Shown here piece by piece: positions 34,881-47,100 of a stretch of 64,000 nucleotides of DNA (position 1 is the first letter of the stretch; every line of letters starts with the position of its first letter). This DNA comes from Akebia trifoliata. Taxonomy: Eukaryota > Streptophyta > Magnoliopsida > Ranunculales > Lardizabalaceae. Position numbers and translations under genes: made by a program. Location: the NCBI GenBank assembly GCA_017979445.1, contig CM030710.1:12634248-12698247 (forward strand), written 5' to 3'. The notes under the pieces were generated by a model, which worked only from the letters and a program-made list of their open reading frames with translations, searched no databases and was not told the DNA's origin.

Positions 34881-36154
34881 CTTTTTTCTAGTCCCTAGAA
34901 AATAAAACTGCCACTTTCGCAGGCACCTCGACTGCATTTAGCGAATGCAGCAAGTCCTTGAACCGCTAGGTTACCCCTAGTGGACGAGTTTGACTCGTGA
35001 GGGTTTGCAGAAAATATACCCACAAAATTTGAAAACAACTTTGAAGTAAAAATAGTCAAAATCAAAACATATATTGAAAAGCACAAGTCTTTTTTTTTTT
35101 TTTGTCAATCAATTAGAAGTACTGCTTGGTATAGAGTCCCAACCCTTATTTCTCTGCGACAAAACTTAGACTTAAATTGACCTTTGAGCGATAGTGATTC
35201 TAACTTAGAAATTTAAGAGATTCGATTTCCCAAAATGAGTTTCAACCTTCTAACTACTCAAGAATAACTGGAGTAACTTAGGGTTTAATTCTAAACTTAG
35301 CATCCTGTCTGAGGTAGTGAGAAGTGTGGATATTCACTTTAATACCTCTAAGGGGCTTTATCTGTGATATTCCAGTATACTCACATTTTTACACTTGATG
35401 GCTTTCACCCTACTAAAACTTTACATAAATTTTTGGATCTTTGACTTTTTTTTTTTTTTTTTTTTTTATATTACTTCTTCACTATTTTTCTAAGAAAAGT
35501 AGGCAGCCCTTTTCAAGGTACCCAGTCTAATTCAATGGTTGCTGTACAAGGTGTATACAATCCAGTTCTGTTTTTCTTCTAATCAACCAACCAATTGAAC
35601 AAGGAAGTCAAAGTTTATCAAACCTAGTTTTTCCTTAAACTCTAGGTAGAAAGAAGGTAACAAGCTCTTTTAATACAATCTAGACTCTTGGTAACCTTAT
35701 TAGAAGTGACTATAAATCAAAAGATAACTTTGCTCTAATTTTTGCCTAAGAGAAACATAAATGGGGACTCCAGATCATAGCTTCCAATGAAAGACTGATT
35801 AAATATTTTCACTAAGTGCTTAAAAGATACAAGCTAAGACTTTGAGAAAAATACAACAAAGTTGCCAACCAAATATTTTTCAATTTTTTTTTTTTTTTTT
35901 TTGTATAAAAGAAGAAAATAATAAGTGGAAATCCAACCCATACACCCCCAAACTTAAACATTATATTGTCCTCAATATTTCAACAAATACATGCAAAGGT
36001 AAAATTGAAATTGACAAAATGAAATGAAGTGGGTTAGATAGCACCTGAGAAAGACCTTATAGTCCTGTTGATATTTAACACAATGTCCCTTGAAGTGCAT
36101 GGATTGCCTCCCAGAAGCGCTAAGTTTAACGTCTTTAGCTAGACGAAAACATAA
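34881..36154 (-). other. Athila 3' untranslated region
   Basis: About 1.3 kb of non-coding sequence follows the pol stop. Just downstream of pol, a GCTTCTGGGAGGCAATCCATG phrase (minus sense, about 36100-36120) and GAGGACAATATAATG are conserved markers of Athila 3' regions. Homopolymer tracts lie at 35083-35103, 35446-35467 and 35885-35902. I looked for an env-like frame and found none. Confidence 0.75.
35943..35957 (-). promoter_or_regulatory. internal polypurine-tract-like motif
   Basis: In minus sense it reads TTAAGTTTGGGGGTG, nearly identical to the terminal PPT and about 1.1 kb upstream of it. It follows the GAGGACAAT phrase. It may be a second plus-strand initiation site, known in some retroelements, or the mark of an older 3' end. 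Confidence 0.65.
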
Positions 36155-39100
36155 TTAATTTTGATAGACGGGATCATTGAGAAAAAGAACTTCCTCCTGC
36201 GGAACATACTCGAGAAACGGTTTGAGACGTTGGCCATTCACTTTGAAAGTGGATCCGTCCTTAGAATTAAGGACTTCAACAGCACCATGGGGGTAGACTG
36301 TTTGGATAATATATGGGCCAGTCCATCGAGACTTAAGTTTTCCTGGAAAAAGGTGGAGTCTATTATCATACAATAAAACTCTTTGATTAGGAATGAAATT
36401 CCTCCTAAGAATGTGCCTATCGTGAAAGAATTTGGTACGCTCTTTGTACCTTTTGGCACAATCATACGAGTCATTTCTAATCTCTTCTAACTCGTCTAGT
36501 TGTAACTTTCGCTTCTCACCGGCTTTATCAAAATCAAAGTTGAGGCACTTGATCGCCCAATATGCACGATGTTCTAGTTCTACAGGGAGGTGACAGGCCT
36601 TGCCAAAAACTAACCTGTAAGGAGACATCCCTATGGGTGTCTTGAATGCAGTCCTATAGGCCCAGAGTGAATCACTCAATCTCAAAGACCAATCTTTCCT
36701 TGAAGGATTGACTGTTTTTTCTAAGATAGTCTTTATTTCCCTGTTAGAAATCTCCACTTGTCCACTTGTTTGTGGGTGGTAAGGTGTGGCAACCTTATGC
36801 GTTATGAGGTATTTCTTCATCAACGCAGCAAAGATCTTGTTGCAAAAATGTGAGCCACCATCACTTATGATAGCTCGCGGAGTACCAAATCTTGAAAGAA
36901 TCGTCTCCTTGATGAATTTTATCACAATCTTGTGATCGTTAGTTCTACATGCCACAGTTTCGACCCATTTTGACACATAGTCAACGGCAACTAGGATGTA
37001 TTGATAACCCTGGGAGATAGGAAAAGGTCCCATGAAGTCTATACCCCACACGTCAAAAATTTCGATGATCAGTATAGGATTTTGAGGCATTTCATTTCTC
37101 TTAGAGATTTTTCCTAATCTTTGACATCTATCACAAGATTTGCTAAACTCATGGGCATCACGAAAAATACTAGGCCAAAAAAAACCGCATTGTAGGATTT
37201 TCATAGCGGTTTTTTTACCACTGAAGTGCCCTCCGCAGGCATGATTATGGCAAAACTCTAGGATACTGACTTGCTCACAGGTTGGAATACAACGTCTAAT
37301 GATTTGATCAGGACAATACTTAAATAAGTATGGCTCATCCCAGAAATACCATTTTGTTTTTGACAGAAGACGAAGTTTCTCTTGACTAGTCATTTCGATT
37401 GGGAATTGACTTGTAACTAGGTAGTTGACAATGTCCGCATACCATGGAACATTGGCTTGAGAGATTTGCATAAGTTGCTCATCGGGAAAGGATTCAGAGA
37501 TGGGTAAGGATTCCTTGGATGGCTTGTTAACTATCCTAGACAAGTGATCAGCTACGACATTTTCTGCCCCTTTTTTATCTCGGATCTCGAGATCAAACTC
37601 TTGTAGAAGTAGAATCTCTCGGATTAACCTTGCTTTAGCATCTTTCTTTGATAGAAGGTACTTCAATGCTGCGTGGTCTGTGTAGATCACGACTTTAGAT
37701 CCTATGAGGTAGGGGCGGAATTTTTCAATGGCATAGACCACTGCTAACATTTTCTTCTCTGTTGTAGAGTAATTAAGCTGAGCATCGTTTAGGGTTTTAC
37801 TAGCATATTGGATAACATGAGGTTGTTTTTCAATTCGCTGACCCAAAACAGCGCCTATTGCATAATCTGAAGCGTCGCACATAACTTCGAATGGAATGCT
37901 CCAGTTTGGAGGTTGAATAATGGGTGCCGAGGTTAACTCGGACTTGAGCTTGTTGAATGCAGAGAGACATGACTCTGAAAAGTCGAAAGGAACATCCTTT
38001 CCCAATAGCTCACATAAAGGCTTCGAGATTTTCCCGAAATCTTTAATGAATCTACGATAAAAACCCGCATGGCCTAGGAATGACCTAATTTCTTTGACCG
38101 TTCTAGGAGGTGGTAATTTTTCAATTTGACCTACCTTTGCCTTATCTACCTCAATCCCTTTAGCAGAAACAATGTGCCCTAGCACAATCCCCGATGTTAC
38201 CATGAAATGGCATTTTTCCCAATTGAGGACTAGATTGACCTCTTTGCAACGTTGAAGGACCAAAGTCAAGTGATGGAGACATTCCTCAAAACTTGGTCCG
38301 AAAATTGAAAAATCGTCCATGAACACTTCGAGATATCTTTCTAGCATGTCGGAAAATATACTCATCATACACCGTTGAAAAGTAGCGGGTGCATTGCACA
38401 ATCCAAAAGGCATGCGACGATACGCGAAAGTTCCAAAGGGACAGGTGAACGTTGTTTTCTCTTGATCGATTGGAGCAACAGGTATCTGGTTGTACCCAGA
38501 ATAACCATCTAAGAAGCAATAATAAGAATGTCCTGCTAGACGCTCTAACATTTGATCAATGAAAGGTAAGGGGAAATGATCTTTAGGAGTCATCGAGTTG
38601 AGTATCCTATAATCGATACACACTCTCCATCCATTTTGGACTCGAGTGGGGATTAATTCGTTGTCTTGGTTCACTACCACAGTGATACCAGATTTCTTAG
38701 GAACTACTTGTATTGGACTCACCCAACGACTGTCAAAGATAGGATAGATAATACCCGTATTTAGCAATTTCATCACTTCCATCCGAACCACGTCTTTCAT
38801 GATAGGATTTAGTCGTCTCTGAGGTTCTAAGGAAGGTTTAGCAAAATTCTCTAAACGAATGTGGTGCATCACCATAGATGGACTAATTCCCTTGATGTCA
38901 GCTATGCTCCAACCAATAGCTTCTTGATGTTCCCTTAATACTCCTAATAACTTTTCCTCTTGGACTTCATCGAGGTGAGAGGAAATGATCACAGGCAAGG
39001 TTTGATTCTTGCCAAGAAATGCATATCTCAAGGTCTCTGGAAGAGACTTGAGTTCCAATTTTGGAGGCTCGACATGAGAAGGAACAAGATTGGATGTGCG

Positions 39101-39361
39101 CACAGGAAGACTTTCAGCTTTTGCGTGCCACCGCACAGAATCTAAGAGTGGAACGGATTCAAGCAAAGCATTGACTTCGCTTATAGACTCTTCTACGTCC
39201 AAGTCAAGGCCAAAGTGAGCCAAACATTTCGTTAGGGGATCAGAGTACCCTAATTCTTGATACGTTTGATTGACTAGCGTATCTATCATGTTCACTTCCT
39301 CCATACCATCATCTATATCAATTCCTTGGAAATTGTGGAAGACGTTCAGTTTCACTTTCAT
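36155..39361 (-). CDS. pol: Athila Pol: RT, RNase H, integrase (1068 aa, open)
   Basis: This is the only long uninterrupted polyprotein part in the window. RT spans about residues 150-400, with a catalytic aspartate at D285 (FLDGYSGY) and the box F-M-D-D at 347-350. RNase H has D496, E535, D562 and D605. Integrase has a zinc-binding set H705 or H707, H712, C743 and C746, and the triad D775, D834 and E870 (D-x58-D-x35-E). All catalytic residues are present. The first ATG is only the first methionine of the open frame: in this lineage the natural protein would be continuous with protease and Gag, which are broken upstream. The fragment could therefore be made only by internal initiation, which is unlikely. 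Trans use by other copies is conceivable. Confidence 0.93.
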   Translation of the reverse strand: MKVKLNVFHNFQGIDIDDGMEEVNMIDTLVNQTYQELGYSDPLTKCLAHFGLDLDVEESISEVNALLESVPLLDSVRWHAKAESLPVRTSNLVPSHVEPPKLELKSLPETLRYAFLGKNQTLPVIISSHLDEVQEEKLLGVLREHQEAIGWSIADIKGISPSMVMHHIRLENFAKPSLEPQRRLNPIMKDVVRMEVMKLLNTGIIYPIFDSRWVSPIQVVPKKSGITVVVNQDNELIPTRVQNGWRVCIDYRILNSMTPKDHFPLPFIDQMLERLAGHSYYCFLDGYSGYNQIPVAPIDQEKTTFTCPFGTFAYRRMPFGLCNAPATFQRCMMSIFSDMLERYLEVFMDDFSIFGPSFEECLHHLTLVLQRCKEVNLVLNWEKCHFMVTSGIVLGHIVSAKGIEVDKAKVGQIEKLPPPRTVKEIRSFLGHAGFYRRFIKDFGKISKPLCELLGKDVPFDFSESCLSAFNKLKSELTSAPIIQPPNWSIPFEVMCDASDYAIGAVLGQRIEKQPHVIQYASKTLNDAQLNYSTTEKKMLAVVYAIEKFRPYLIGSKVVIYTDHAALKYLLSKKDAKARLIREILLLQEFDLEIRDKKGAENVVADHLSRIVNKPSKESLPISESFPDEQLMQISQANVPWYADIVNYLVTSQFPIEMTSQEKLRLLSKTKWYFWDEPYLFKYCPDQIIRRCIPTCEQVSILEFCHNHACGGHFSGKKTAMKILQCGFFWPSIFRDAHEFSKSCDRCQRLGKISKRNEMPQNPILIIEIFDVWGIDFMGPFPISQGYQYILVAVDYVSKWVETVACRTNDHKIVIKFIKETILSRFGTPRAIISDGGSHFCNKIFAALMKKYLITHKVATPYHPQTSGQVEISNREIKTILEKTVNPSRKDWSLRLSDSLWAYRTAFKTPIGMSPYRLVFGKACHLPVELEHRAYWAIKCLNFDFDKAGEKRKLQLDELEEIRNDSYDCAKRYKERTKFFHDRHILRRNFIPNQRVLLYDNRLHLFPGKLKSRWTGPYIIQTVYPHGAVEVLNSKDGSTFKVNGQRLKPFLEYVPQEEVLFLNDPVYQN

Positions 39362-40459
39362 ATCCCCAAATCTAAAGTCATAATTCCGTTTCTACAACGA
39401 ATGACTGCGTCAGACGTGGCTAAGAATGGACGTCCTAAGATGATAGGAATATGACTGTTCGAATTGATGACTGGCTCTGTGTCTCTAAGACAACAAAGTC
39501 AACAGGAAAATAGAAATCTTTGACTTTAACTATCACGTCCTCAACTATACCCTTTGGAATTTTTATGGACCTATCGGCTAGACTCAACGTGATATCTGTG
39601 GGTTTCAAAATCCCCAAACCTAATTGTTTATAACCGAATATGGTAAAAGGTTCACACTGGCCCTAAGTCTAAGAGACATTTTTCGACCACTTGATTTCCA
39701 ATATGAATAGAAATTGTCGGACATCCAAGATCCTTAAATTTTGGTGCAATCGTTTGTTGGATGAGTGACGAAGCTTGGACTGCCATAATAGCTTCCCGAG
39801 GAAATGGTGTTTTCCTTTTAGCTGTGGTCAAATCCTTTAAGAATTTCGCATAAGAAGGTATCTGCTTAATGGCATCTAGGAATGGGATATTGATATGCAC
39901 ATCTTTGGAAGACTTCTAAGACACCCTCAAACTGCTTACCTTTTTTAGAATCTCTAAGGCGATGGGGAAATGGAGCTTTTGGAATTGGTAAAATGATAGG
40001 AGGATTTTCCAAATCTTTCTTCTTCTCTGTTGGAGACCCTATGGCTTCTTTTTGAACTTTGTCCTTTTCTAAGACTTTTTCTCGTGTCAATAGGTTGGAC
40101 CTTGTTGTCCACCTTCTTTCCCGAACGCAAGGTGTGGATAGCCTGGACTGAGTCTTGTGGAGCTCCAGAATGGCTTCCTACTTCATATTGACCTTTCGAT
40201 CCGTTGGAATCAAAGGTTGGCCTCTAGGATTAGGGATAGTCCTGACTAGGAAATTGACCTTTCTCTCTCCCACTCAATGAGAGAGCTAACTTCCCCCACT
40301 GAACTTCCATCTTAGCTATGGATTGCGCAGTGACCTGGTTAATCTGAGTTTGATTTTGATGGGTTTGCTGTGAGTTTGGATGAACTGCTGTTGCTGTCTC
40401 ATCAACTCGGCAATCATAGATTCTAAGGAACTGTTGTTGGGCAGGCTGCTGGTAATTGG
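39362..40459 (-). pseudogene. Athila protease region, frameshifted
   Basis: Pieces of the protease region lie in three frames (40463-40230, 40090-39866, 39900-39652 and 39617-39435). The active-site aspartate is seen in KCLLDLG near 39670, but one base is missing immediately after it. The frame then reads PV and stops at 39653. The conserved post-protease phrase LSLADRSIKIPKG is in another frame. The protease cannot be made, so the polyprotein cannot be processed. Confidence 0.85.
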
Positions 40460-41758
40460 TCATGGGATCTGGTATGATGGCTCTGCAATCTGTAGATTGT
40501 TGGGGTTGATAAGGGACTTGAGGACAATAGCTTGGTTTGTGGAAGAACCAGATTGCCTAGGAAAACTCCTATTGTAACCTGACGGACCACTAGATTGAAT
40601 AGGTTCATTCTGTCTGTATGAGAAATTAGGATAGAACTTATTATCTGGGTGATACGTTTGGCTAAAAGAGTTTGGAGTTGGCTTCCTAAAAGTACTATAA
40701 CCATTAATCGCATTTGCTTGTTCAGCTTTGATTTGAGGCAAGGTGGGACAACACTCGACCAAATGGTCGTTGCCGTCGCATATGACACACAAAGAATTCG
40801 GTTCGACAGTCACTTGCGAAATTGTACGAGGGTCTAGGTGAGGTTTGGATGCTGAGATGGTAAAGGCATCTAACTTCTTCGTGAGATTATTCATCCCACT
40901 CACTAGACTACACATGACATTTTTTAGATCAGGGTCTGCCTTCATCTCATACATGCCTGTCTTCCTAACCGGATCGTCTCTATCAAATTCTTCTTGGTTA
41001 GTGCTCCAATTTTGAGCACTCTCACCTAACTCAACGAGGAAATCATACGCTTGGTTGGGAGTCTGGTTCATGAACTGACCCTTATGCATTGACTCAACTA
41101 AGGTACGTTGATTCATTGTTAATCCTCTATAAAAACTTTGCACCAACTGTGCTTTGTCAATGCCATGGTGTGGGCATTTGACCAATAAATCATTAAATCT
41201 TTCCCAAGTTTGGAAAAATTCATCATCAGGACGGGCTCTAAAATTTTTAATAGAGTCCTTCATTTTCTCAGTTTTGGCCACGGGGTAGAATTTGGCCATA
41301 AATTTCTTGGATAGAACATCCCAGGTAGATATGGAATTGGGTGTTAGGGAGTGTTCAACACGCAGCTGCGTGGTCTTCCAAGGATAACGGGAACAGAATA
41401 AGTTTGATACTCTCCTCATCTAGATTTGATTTCTAAAAGTTTGACATATAGTCAAGAATCGATTAAGATGGGTGTAAGGTTGTTCACGCTCTAAACCGTG
41501 GAACTTAGGGAGCATATTGATGGTGGCAGCCCTAATTTCAAACTGAGGTGCATTGTTCAATGGTAAAACAATGCATGTGGGAGGAGATGCGGAAGCTGGA
41601 GCGAAGAGCTCATTGAGAGTTCGCTCTCGATCACCCATCATAACTACTGATGGTGTCTTGCGTATCCTACTTATGGTACGTTCGATCTCAGGATCAAATG
41701 GTTCTAACACGTTATTTTGTGAACGTCTACCAAGCATACAAATCACACAGTCGATCAA
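40460..41758 (-). pseudogene. gag: Athila Gag with one in-frame stop
   Basis: Two pieces, 41758-41420 (112 codons) and 41419-40460, are in the same frame and separated by a single TAG at 41420-41422. The first piece has the LPKFHGL motif that opens the Gag core. The second has the helical core, a W-containing segment and a complete zinc knuckle C-x2-C-x4-H-x4-C (CVICDGNDHLVECC). A Gln/Pro/Asn-rich tail follows, then the frame is lost near 40460. Gag would form the particle and package the RNA. Confidence 0.9.
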
Positions 41759-42943
41759 ACAATCACGAAAAGAAAAGACTGGACCTAGATAGGTTGCCTA
41801 AAGCTAGACAGCTCCTAACTGGGTAGAAATAGCGCAACTAACCTTCCAACTCGGTTCTATGAAATCAAGTTTGAATCATTCGGATCTCCAGATCGGAGGA
41901 GGCGCATAATGCATAAGCAAGAGCACGCTTAAATACCTTCCTTTCTTGAATAGACTGAGTCTATCCCCTCAAAGGGCAAGATCTTACTAGATACAAAAAT
42001 GACCAAGAAGCGCAATTGGCACAACTTGAAGTGGAATTTCTCCTATTGAGCTCGTGGGCCCTATAGTCAAGTCTAATTGATTTTAATTAATTTGATTGGA
42101 TGACTAGTGAATTGATTATCCTAATTAGAGCAAGGAATTGATAATAACTTCCAATCCTTATCTTATCATGCCATCCCTAGGAGAGGGGTGCTCTTTACTA
42201 CTTAATTAACTATTCCAAGTGTGTGCAAATTGGAAAAATAACATACAAAGGCAAGGAGTAACCCACTAGCAAAGAGAGGCGTGGGTGTTTCGGGATTACC
42301 TCCCGTGCTAGATGGGGTGAAGACGGTTTGAGTCGACTTAGGCCACCAACTCCAATTTTGGTGTACGAACCTAAGGAGCCGTGACGGTATTGTCCACCCG
42401 TCGTCCTTCCTTAGTCTATTACAATCCAAGCCTTCTTGGATAATTAATAAAAATTACAAGAAATCCTATACAAGAGTTTCTAAAACAGAAAAATAAACCT
42501 AACTAAAGATTAAAGGAAATTGAAAGAAAAGAAGAAAAAAAAAAGAAAAAAAAAATGTTCACCTACAAGAAGTAAAACAGAAATGTTAGCAGAAATGATA
42601 GTAAATGGACTCAAAAACAGAATCTGACTTACCGCTATCTTACTGACTTTGTCACATTTTATAAAAAATTTCGTTCTACCCCAAATCGATATACACTAAT
42701 AGATAATCGGAGATCGGAGTAGAAAGTTACAGTCAGTTTAAGTTCTGCTGTCAAGGGTGAAAAAGAAAACGAGAATGACTTCTTTTTTTTCAATATTTTT
42801 TTTTTCTTTCTTCTCTCTTAAAATCTCAAGAACACTTGAACTTATAGAAAGAAACCAAAAGAAAAAAAAATAAAATAAAATAAAAATGAAAAAAAATAAA
42901 ATAAAATTTTAAATCAAAACTTACCACTACTACCTTTACCTTT
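41759..42943 (-). other. Athila 5' leader
   Basis: Non-coding leader between the PBS and gag, about 1.2 kb, with A-rich stretches near 42530-42560 and 42860-42910. The frame at 42202-42429 shows no domain. No splice signals can be assigned. Confidence 0.7.
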
Positions 42944-42960
42944 CCCCGGCAGCGACGCCA
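42944..42960 (-). promoter_or_regulatory. primer-binding site, tRNA-Asp type
   Basis: In minus sense it reads TGGCGTCGCTGCCGGGG, six bases after the 5' LTR. It has the same type as the site at 12531-12547 in the nested element. Confidence 0.85.
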
Positions 42961-42966
42961 AAATTC

Positions 42967-44161
42967 TGATGAGACTATCGTTGTTCTTCTCATCGGAGTT
43001 AATAATAATCTTAGTTTTACCTTACTTGTGGGGCAAGTAGGGGATCGAACCCAAGAGAAAAGAGGAATAGAGCTAAGCTAAGAAGATAAAATTCAAATTA
43101 ACTAAAAGGAATTAAAACTGTTTTTCTTTGTATTTTTGAACTTATAAGAAGATGTAAAATGGCTAGAAAATAAACTAAAGTAAATGAAATTAAAAGAAAG
43201 TAAACTTATGAATTAAAACACCATTGGAGGTGGATCTACCTAAAACATGTTAATGAGCAATTTCTAGTCTCTAGCCTTTTTATAACTCAATCATAAGGGC
43301 TTGGTGTTAGCTCCTTAGATCGGAAAGTTTTGCAATTAAAATGAAATAAAGGAACAAAAACAAAGTAGAATTTCTTGAGAACTTCTTACTACAAATTATC
43401 TAATTTAAGCATACTTTATCTTGATCTAATCTAAGCATAAAGTATCTATATTAAGAATAAAATGTGCAAGAAACTTAAAGAGAATTCATAAGCATTTTAA
43501 ATAAAAGAAAGACATAAAATTAGAAATAACACAAGAACTTGCTCTAGGCTTTTTCACTCTCCAATGGAGGGGAACTTAGCCTAATGTCATTGCAAGAGAG
43601 GGAAGATAAGAGATGAAAGAACTTTTCTTCATTTCATGGAGAAAATTACAACTTCTTCTTCTTCTACTTCTTACAAGACTAGTTAACCAAAAGAAAATAA
43701 CTAGAAAATGAAAATACAAAAAATAAGAGAATAGGCAAAGAGCCTTAGATTAAAGGAGTCTTGGATAAGAGAACCAAGATGGGACCCTTTCTCTAGAAAT
43801 GAAGGCTCTATTTATAGAGAAAAATGTGTGTAGAAGAGTCTAAAAGTAGCCTCCACTTTTCTTTGCACAAAAAGACAAAAGAGGAGAATATGAGTTAAGG
43901 ATTAGGACATTCCAAAGTGGGCCCAAATGCTTTTTCCTTGAGATTTTGATTCCAAATTATTAATTTTCTGCACAAGAAACACACGTAATTAGATTTATCT
44001 AGTAAATGAATTTATTTATATATAATTAAGCCTAATTAACATGCAACGTGGTGGTTTGAGGCTTATCATGATTATTATCTTAATATAGAGAAATATGTAC
44101 AAAAATCAAGATAAATATCCGTAAAATGTGCTTATAATTGAGTGTTTGGAGACACTCATCA
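42967..44161 (-). repeat. 5' LTR of the Athila element (1195 bp)
   Basis: Partner of 33636-34866, with about 13 substitutions and a single copy of the 18-bp unit. A TATA-like TCTATAAATAGA lies at 43807-43818 (minus sense) and would drive the genomic RNA. Confidence 0.95.
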
Positions 44162-45224
44162 GATAGTGCATCATGTCATCTGGAGTGGTGTACTATCCTG
44201 GGATGTACGGTAGGAACCACCAAGCTCATACGTGGTATGAGACGCGTATGAGAGTGGAGTCACACCTGAAATCTGGATTTATTTCTCTCTATCTTTACCA
44301 GTGAATTTGTAATGTAAAGGTGGTCGTATACGAATGATTTGTATATTTGAGAATCAGTGACCAGCCACAAAATCAAGAACTACTGCTTTATTATGAAACA
44401 TCATGTCCTGACTAAAAGTGATCCAGTCGTGAATCCCAACTCTCTAATTTTACTACTTCACCATTGTGTATTATGTATCTGTTGTCTTATTTTAATATAT
44501 AAAATGAAATGCATGTTTAATATTTCTCCTTGATCAATTAGTCTTGTATAAAAAGAAAATGTTATAGTGAGTACTGCTGATCGATGAAATGTGAGTTTTA
44601 AAACATTTAATTGCTCATCCCTGGCTATATGTGCCAGTTAATCGTAGTTTCTTCTGTAAAATTTTTCTTATTTTAAAATGATTCAGTACGGTTATTTGTT
44701 TATGTTAGGAGAGGTTATTGGCAGAAATTATTTTCTTCTTTACTGGGTAACCATTGTTACTCACCCTTTCCTTCTCTATTTTTTAGTTTTAGATCCGAAG
44801 CTTGATGAGGCAAGTATAAAAAACGAGTGAGAATCATTTGGTGGGTCAGTTAGAAAGTCAAAGTTCATTACTTGGTGAGTATTGAGGCTATACCCTAATG
44901 GTATCATATTCGTTTAGGAGTATTATGGGTTTTTTTTATCAAGCGTTAGGACTTTTGTTAGAGTGAGGAATTTCTGTATAATCTTGTATATAAATTTCTA
45001 CTTCTGCACTCTGATCTATCGTACGTTATTAGATCTATGTAGGCTTTCGCTATTGTGATATTTTATATGGATATATGCAGGATTATATGTTGCTTATCAG
45101 ATGCAGGTTGAACGCCTTGAAATGCTAACATAAATAGAGGAAATCATACCAAAATTTTAAGACGCCAGCTTATGCCTCGAGATTTGACATGAGACTTTGT
45201 GTTAGCGTTTGGCGAGGTGCCACA
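44162..45224 (+). repeat. Tekay/Del-like LTR, segment 3 of 3, with GATAG duplication
   Basis: Bases 44162-44166 are the right GATAG duplication. The remainder continues 33635 and ends with GAGGTGCCACA at 45224. It shares ordered blocks with 3840-5111 in the same orientation and with 2196-2900 in the opposite one. The target-site duplication of this LTR itself could not be found. Confidence 0.5.
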
Positions 45225-46310
45225 TTTCCAAACTCTTAAGATTATCATATGTAGAATAAGGAATTGGTCATTTTCTTTCAAATTTCTTTTGAGAAATACT
45301 TAAGCTAGACTTAAAATCTTTATAAATATAAAAATAGAAAATCTTTTTTTTTAAAGTGGTCGATGATTTTACATTTTTCTTTAGCTAATACTTGGACAAG
45401 TAAACATACTCTTAAAGATCTTATAATGTTCAACATTTCTTCTGAGTTTCTTCGATTTCAACATTGTTTTTGTCATATGTGAACTTTTAGTTGAAAAACA
45501 GATGCCGTGATTTGAATAATTTTCTACATTTACTAGTTTTTAAGTAGCTTCCTTCTGAATTTTCCTTCTCGGTGGGATCTTTCCTCTCCCTTTTTTGGTG
45601 TCCTAATTTTTTTTAGATTGCCTTTTCAAGTTTTCAATCTTGCCAAATTTTTTTTTAAGAATACCTTGACTTTTGCCTAGATTGCTTTTTCAAGTTTTCA
45701 ACCTAGTAGGCTCTGATTTTTAATTGTTATGCCTTAATTTTGCCTAAGTCGCCTTTTCAAATTTTGAACTTAGCGAACTTCTTTTTTTTCTTAATGATTT
45801 TGACAACCTTTTGGCTCCTTACAGCATTACCAAACCAATTAGCATTTAGGTAGACTTAATAGGTAAGCTTAGGACAAGGTTTAGAAAAAAAAAGTACAAA
45901 GTTCAACTTCCCAAAATGCCCTTAGTCTGATATTCTCTTTCTTTCTATCACTTCTTTTAAATCTCTCTTTCTAATGCCCCTAGCTCGGCATTCTTTTACT
46001 TTTTGCCAATTCTTTCAATTCTTTTTAATACCCCTAGTTAGGCATTCTTCTTTGAAATTTTCAATAAAAGATTTTCCTTTTCAACGACGCTTCATAACTT
46101 TTTGTTTGCATGACCGGGCCCCTGAATAACTTCTTAGGTTGCCTACGTACCTCAAATTTTTATTTTCTCTTTTGTGATCAGGTCAAAATGTAGTTCATAT
46201 AAGACTTTCCTCTCAAGATTGGTTGGTGTGGTTTAGAAAGAAAAGGCTATTGATTTTTTATAGGTTGCGAAGGGCTAAAGAAGATTATTTTTTTCTTAGT
46301 ATGATAGGAA
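45225..46310 (-). repeat. 3' UTR of the second Ogre-like element
   Basis: The block at 46110-46160 with GGTTGCCTACGTAC matches 19335-19385. AGTTTTCAACCTAG-type phrases recur near 45620-45780, as in the first copy near 18900-19090. Minisatellite units are not seen here. Confidence 0.75.
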
Positions 46311-47100
46311 AATTGTTTGACTAAAGAATGCCTCATTTAGTGAAATACTACTTGATTTGATCAAGGTTCCAAGAACTTGATATCTTGATTGCTCTATTGA
46401 GTAAGGTCTTCCTTTGAGAAGGAATATTTTTCATTCTTCTTCTACGGAATTGAGTGTGGTTGAGTTATTTGTATTTAATTGTTCAACTTCTCTAGAACTT
46501 TAAGAAAATCTTTTTTTTTTTTCGTGAATGAAAGCTCTCCCCTCTCAAGTGAAAAACATGGTGAATCCTTTTATAGCTCTTAGAACTTTTGTCAATGCCT
46601 TCAACTTCATCATTTTGAATCAATAATCTTTGACTTTGAAGTTTACCCTTGACTTTATGTCTTGATCTATTTTGGTGCAATCTGTTTTGATGAAAGGTAA
46701 TATAGTGCTAATATTCAAAATATTCTCATGAGACTATGCGAGAACTCTGTTAAATTTCTTAAGTAAATTTATTATTCTCTTATGTTCCCTGGAGGATAAC
46801 GTAGTACCAATTTGCACTTCTTGAGTGTTCTCTTTAATTTTAATATTAATCACATTTGATTAGTGAGTTTTGAGTCATTCCTCGTGTCAAATTTTATGTT
46901 CAGATCATTATTGCAAGCATGATAATCAAAACCTTCTTTATTTTATTGGAATCAGAAAAATGTAAACTCACAAACTCGATTAAAATTCTAAAATAAGTAA
47001 AAAGCCTATCATAACCAATTGAAATTAAAGATTGACGCGACTAAAACTAAAAAGAAAACTCAAAGCGGGGATATCATTCTAAATGGAATGACATACTGTT
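46311..47100 (-). pseudogene. pol fragments of the second Ogre-like element
   Basis: 46321-46440 matches the C-terminal end of integrase (19540-19640). After about 46560 the sequence matches the region before RT (22600-22960) instead, with the phrase TTTGCACTTCTTGAGTGTTCTC against TTTGAATCTCTTGAGAATTATC. The intervening 3 kb of pol is therefore deleted. No usable frame remains. Confidence 0.7.

Larger units (their letters stand above)
33636..44161 (-). mobile_element. full-length Athila retrotransposon
   Basis: This 10,526-bp element on the minus strand has GATAG duplications at 33631-33635 and 44162-44166. LTRs at both ends begin TGATGAG and end CTCATCA. It has a tRNA-Asp-type PBS, gag, a damaged protease region, a long intact RT-RNase H-integrase frame, an internal PPT-like motif and a terminal PPT. 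The LTRs differ at about 13 positions over 1195 bp, so it is the youngest dated insertion here. No env-like frame is present between pol and the 3' LTR, unlike some Athila elements. Confidence 0.95.

Noticed and set aside
35446..35467. T-runs here and at 19459, 35083, 35885 and 56370 as LINE poly-A tails or retrogene marks
   Set aside because: No LINE coding sequence or duplication pairs flank them. They lie inside LTR-element UTRs or LTRs.
34881..36154. Possible env-like gene downstream of Athila pol
   Set aside because: No frame beyond about 60 codons, no signal peptide or membrane segment pattern; the region is AT-rich UTR.
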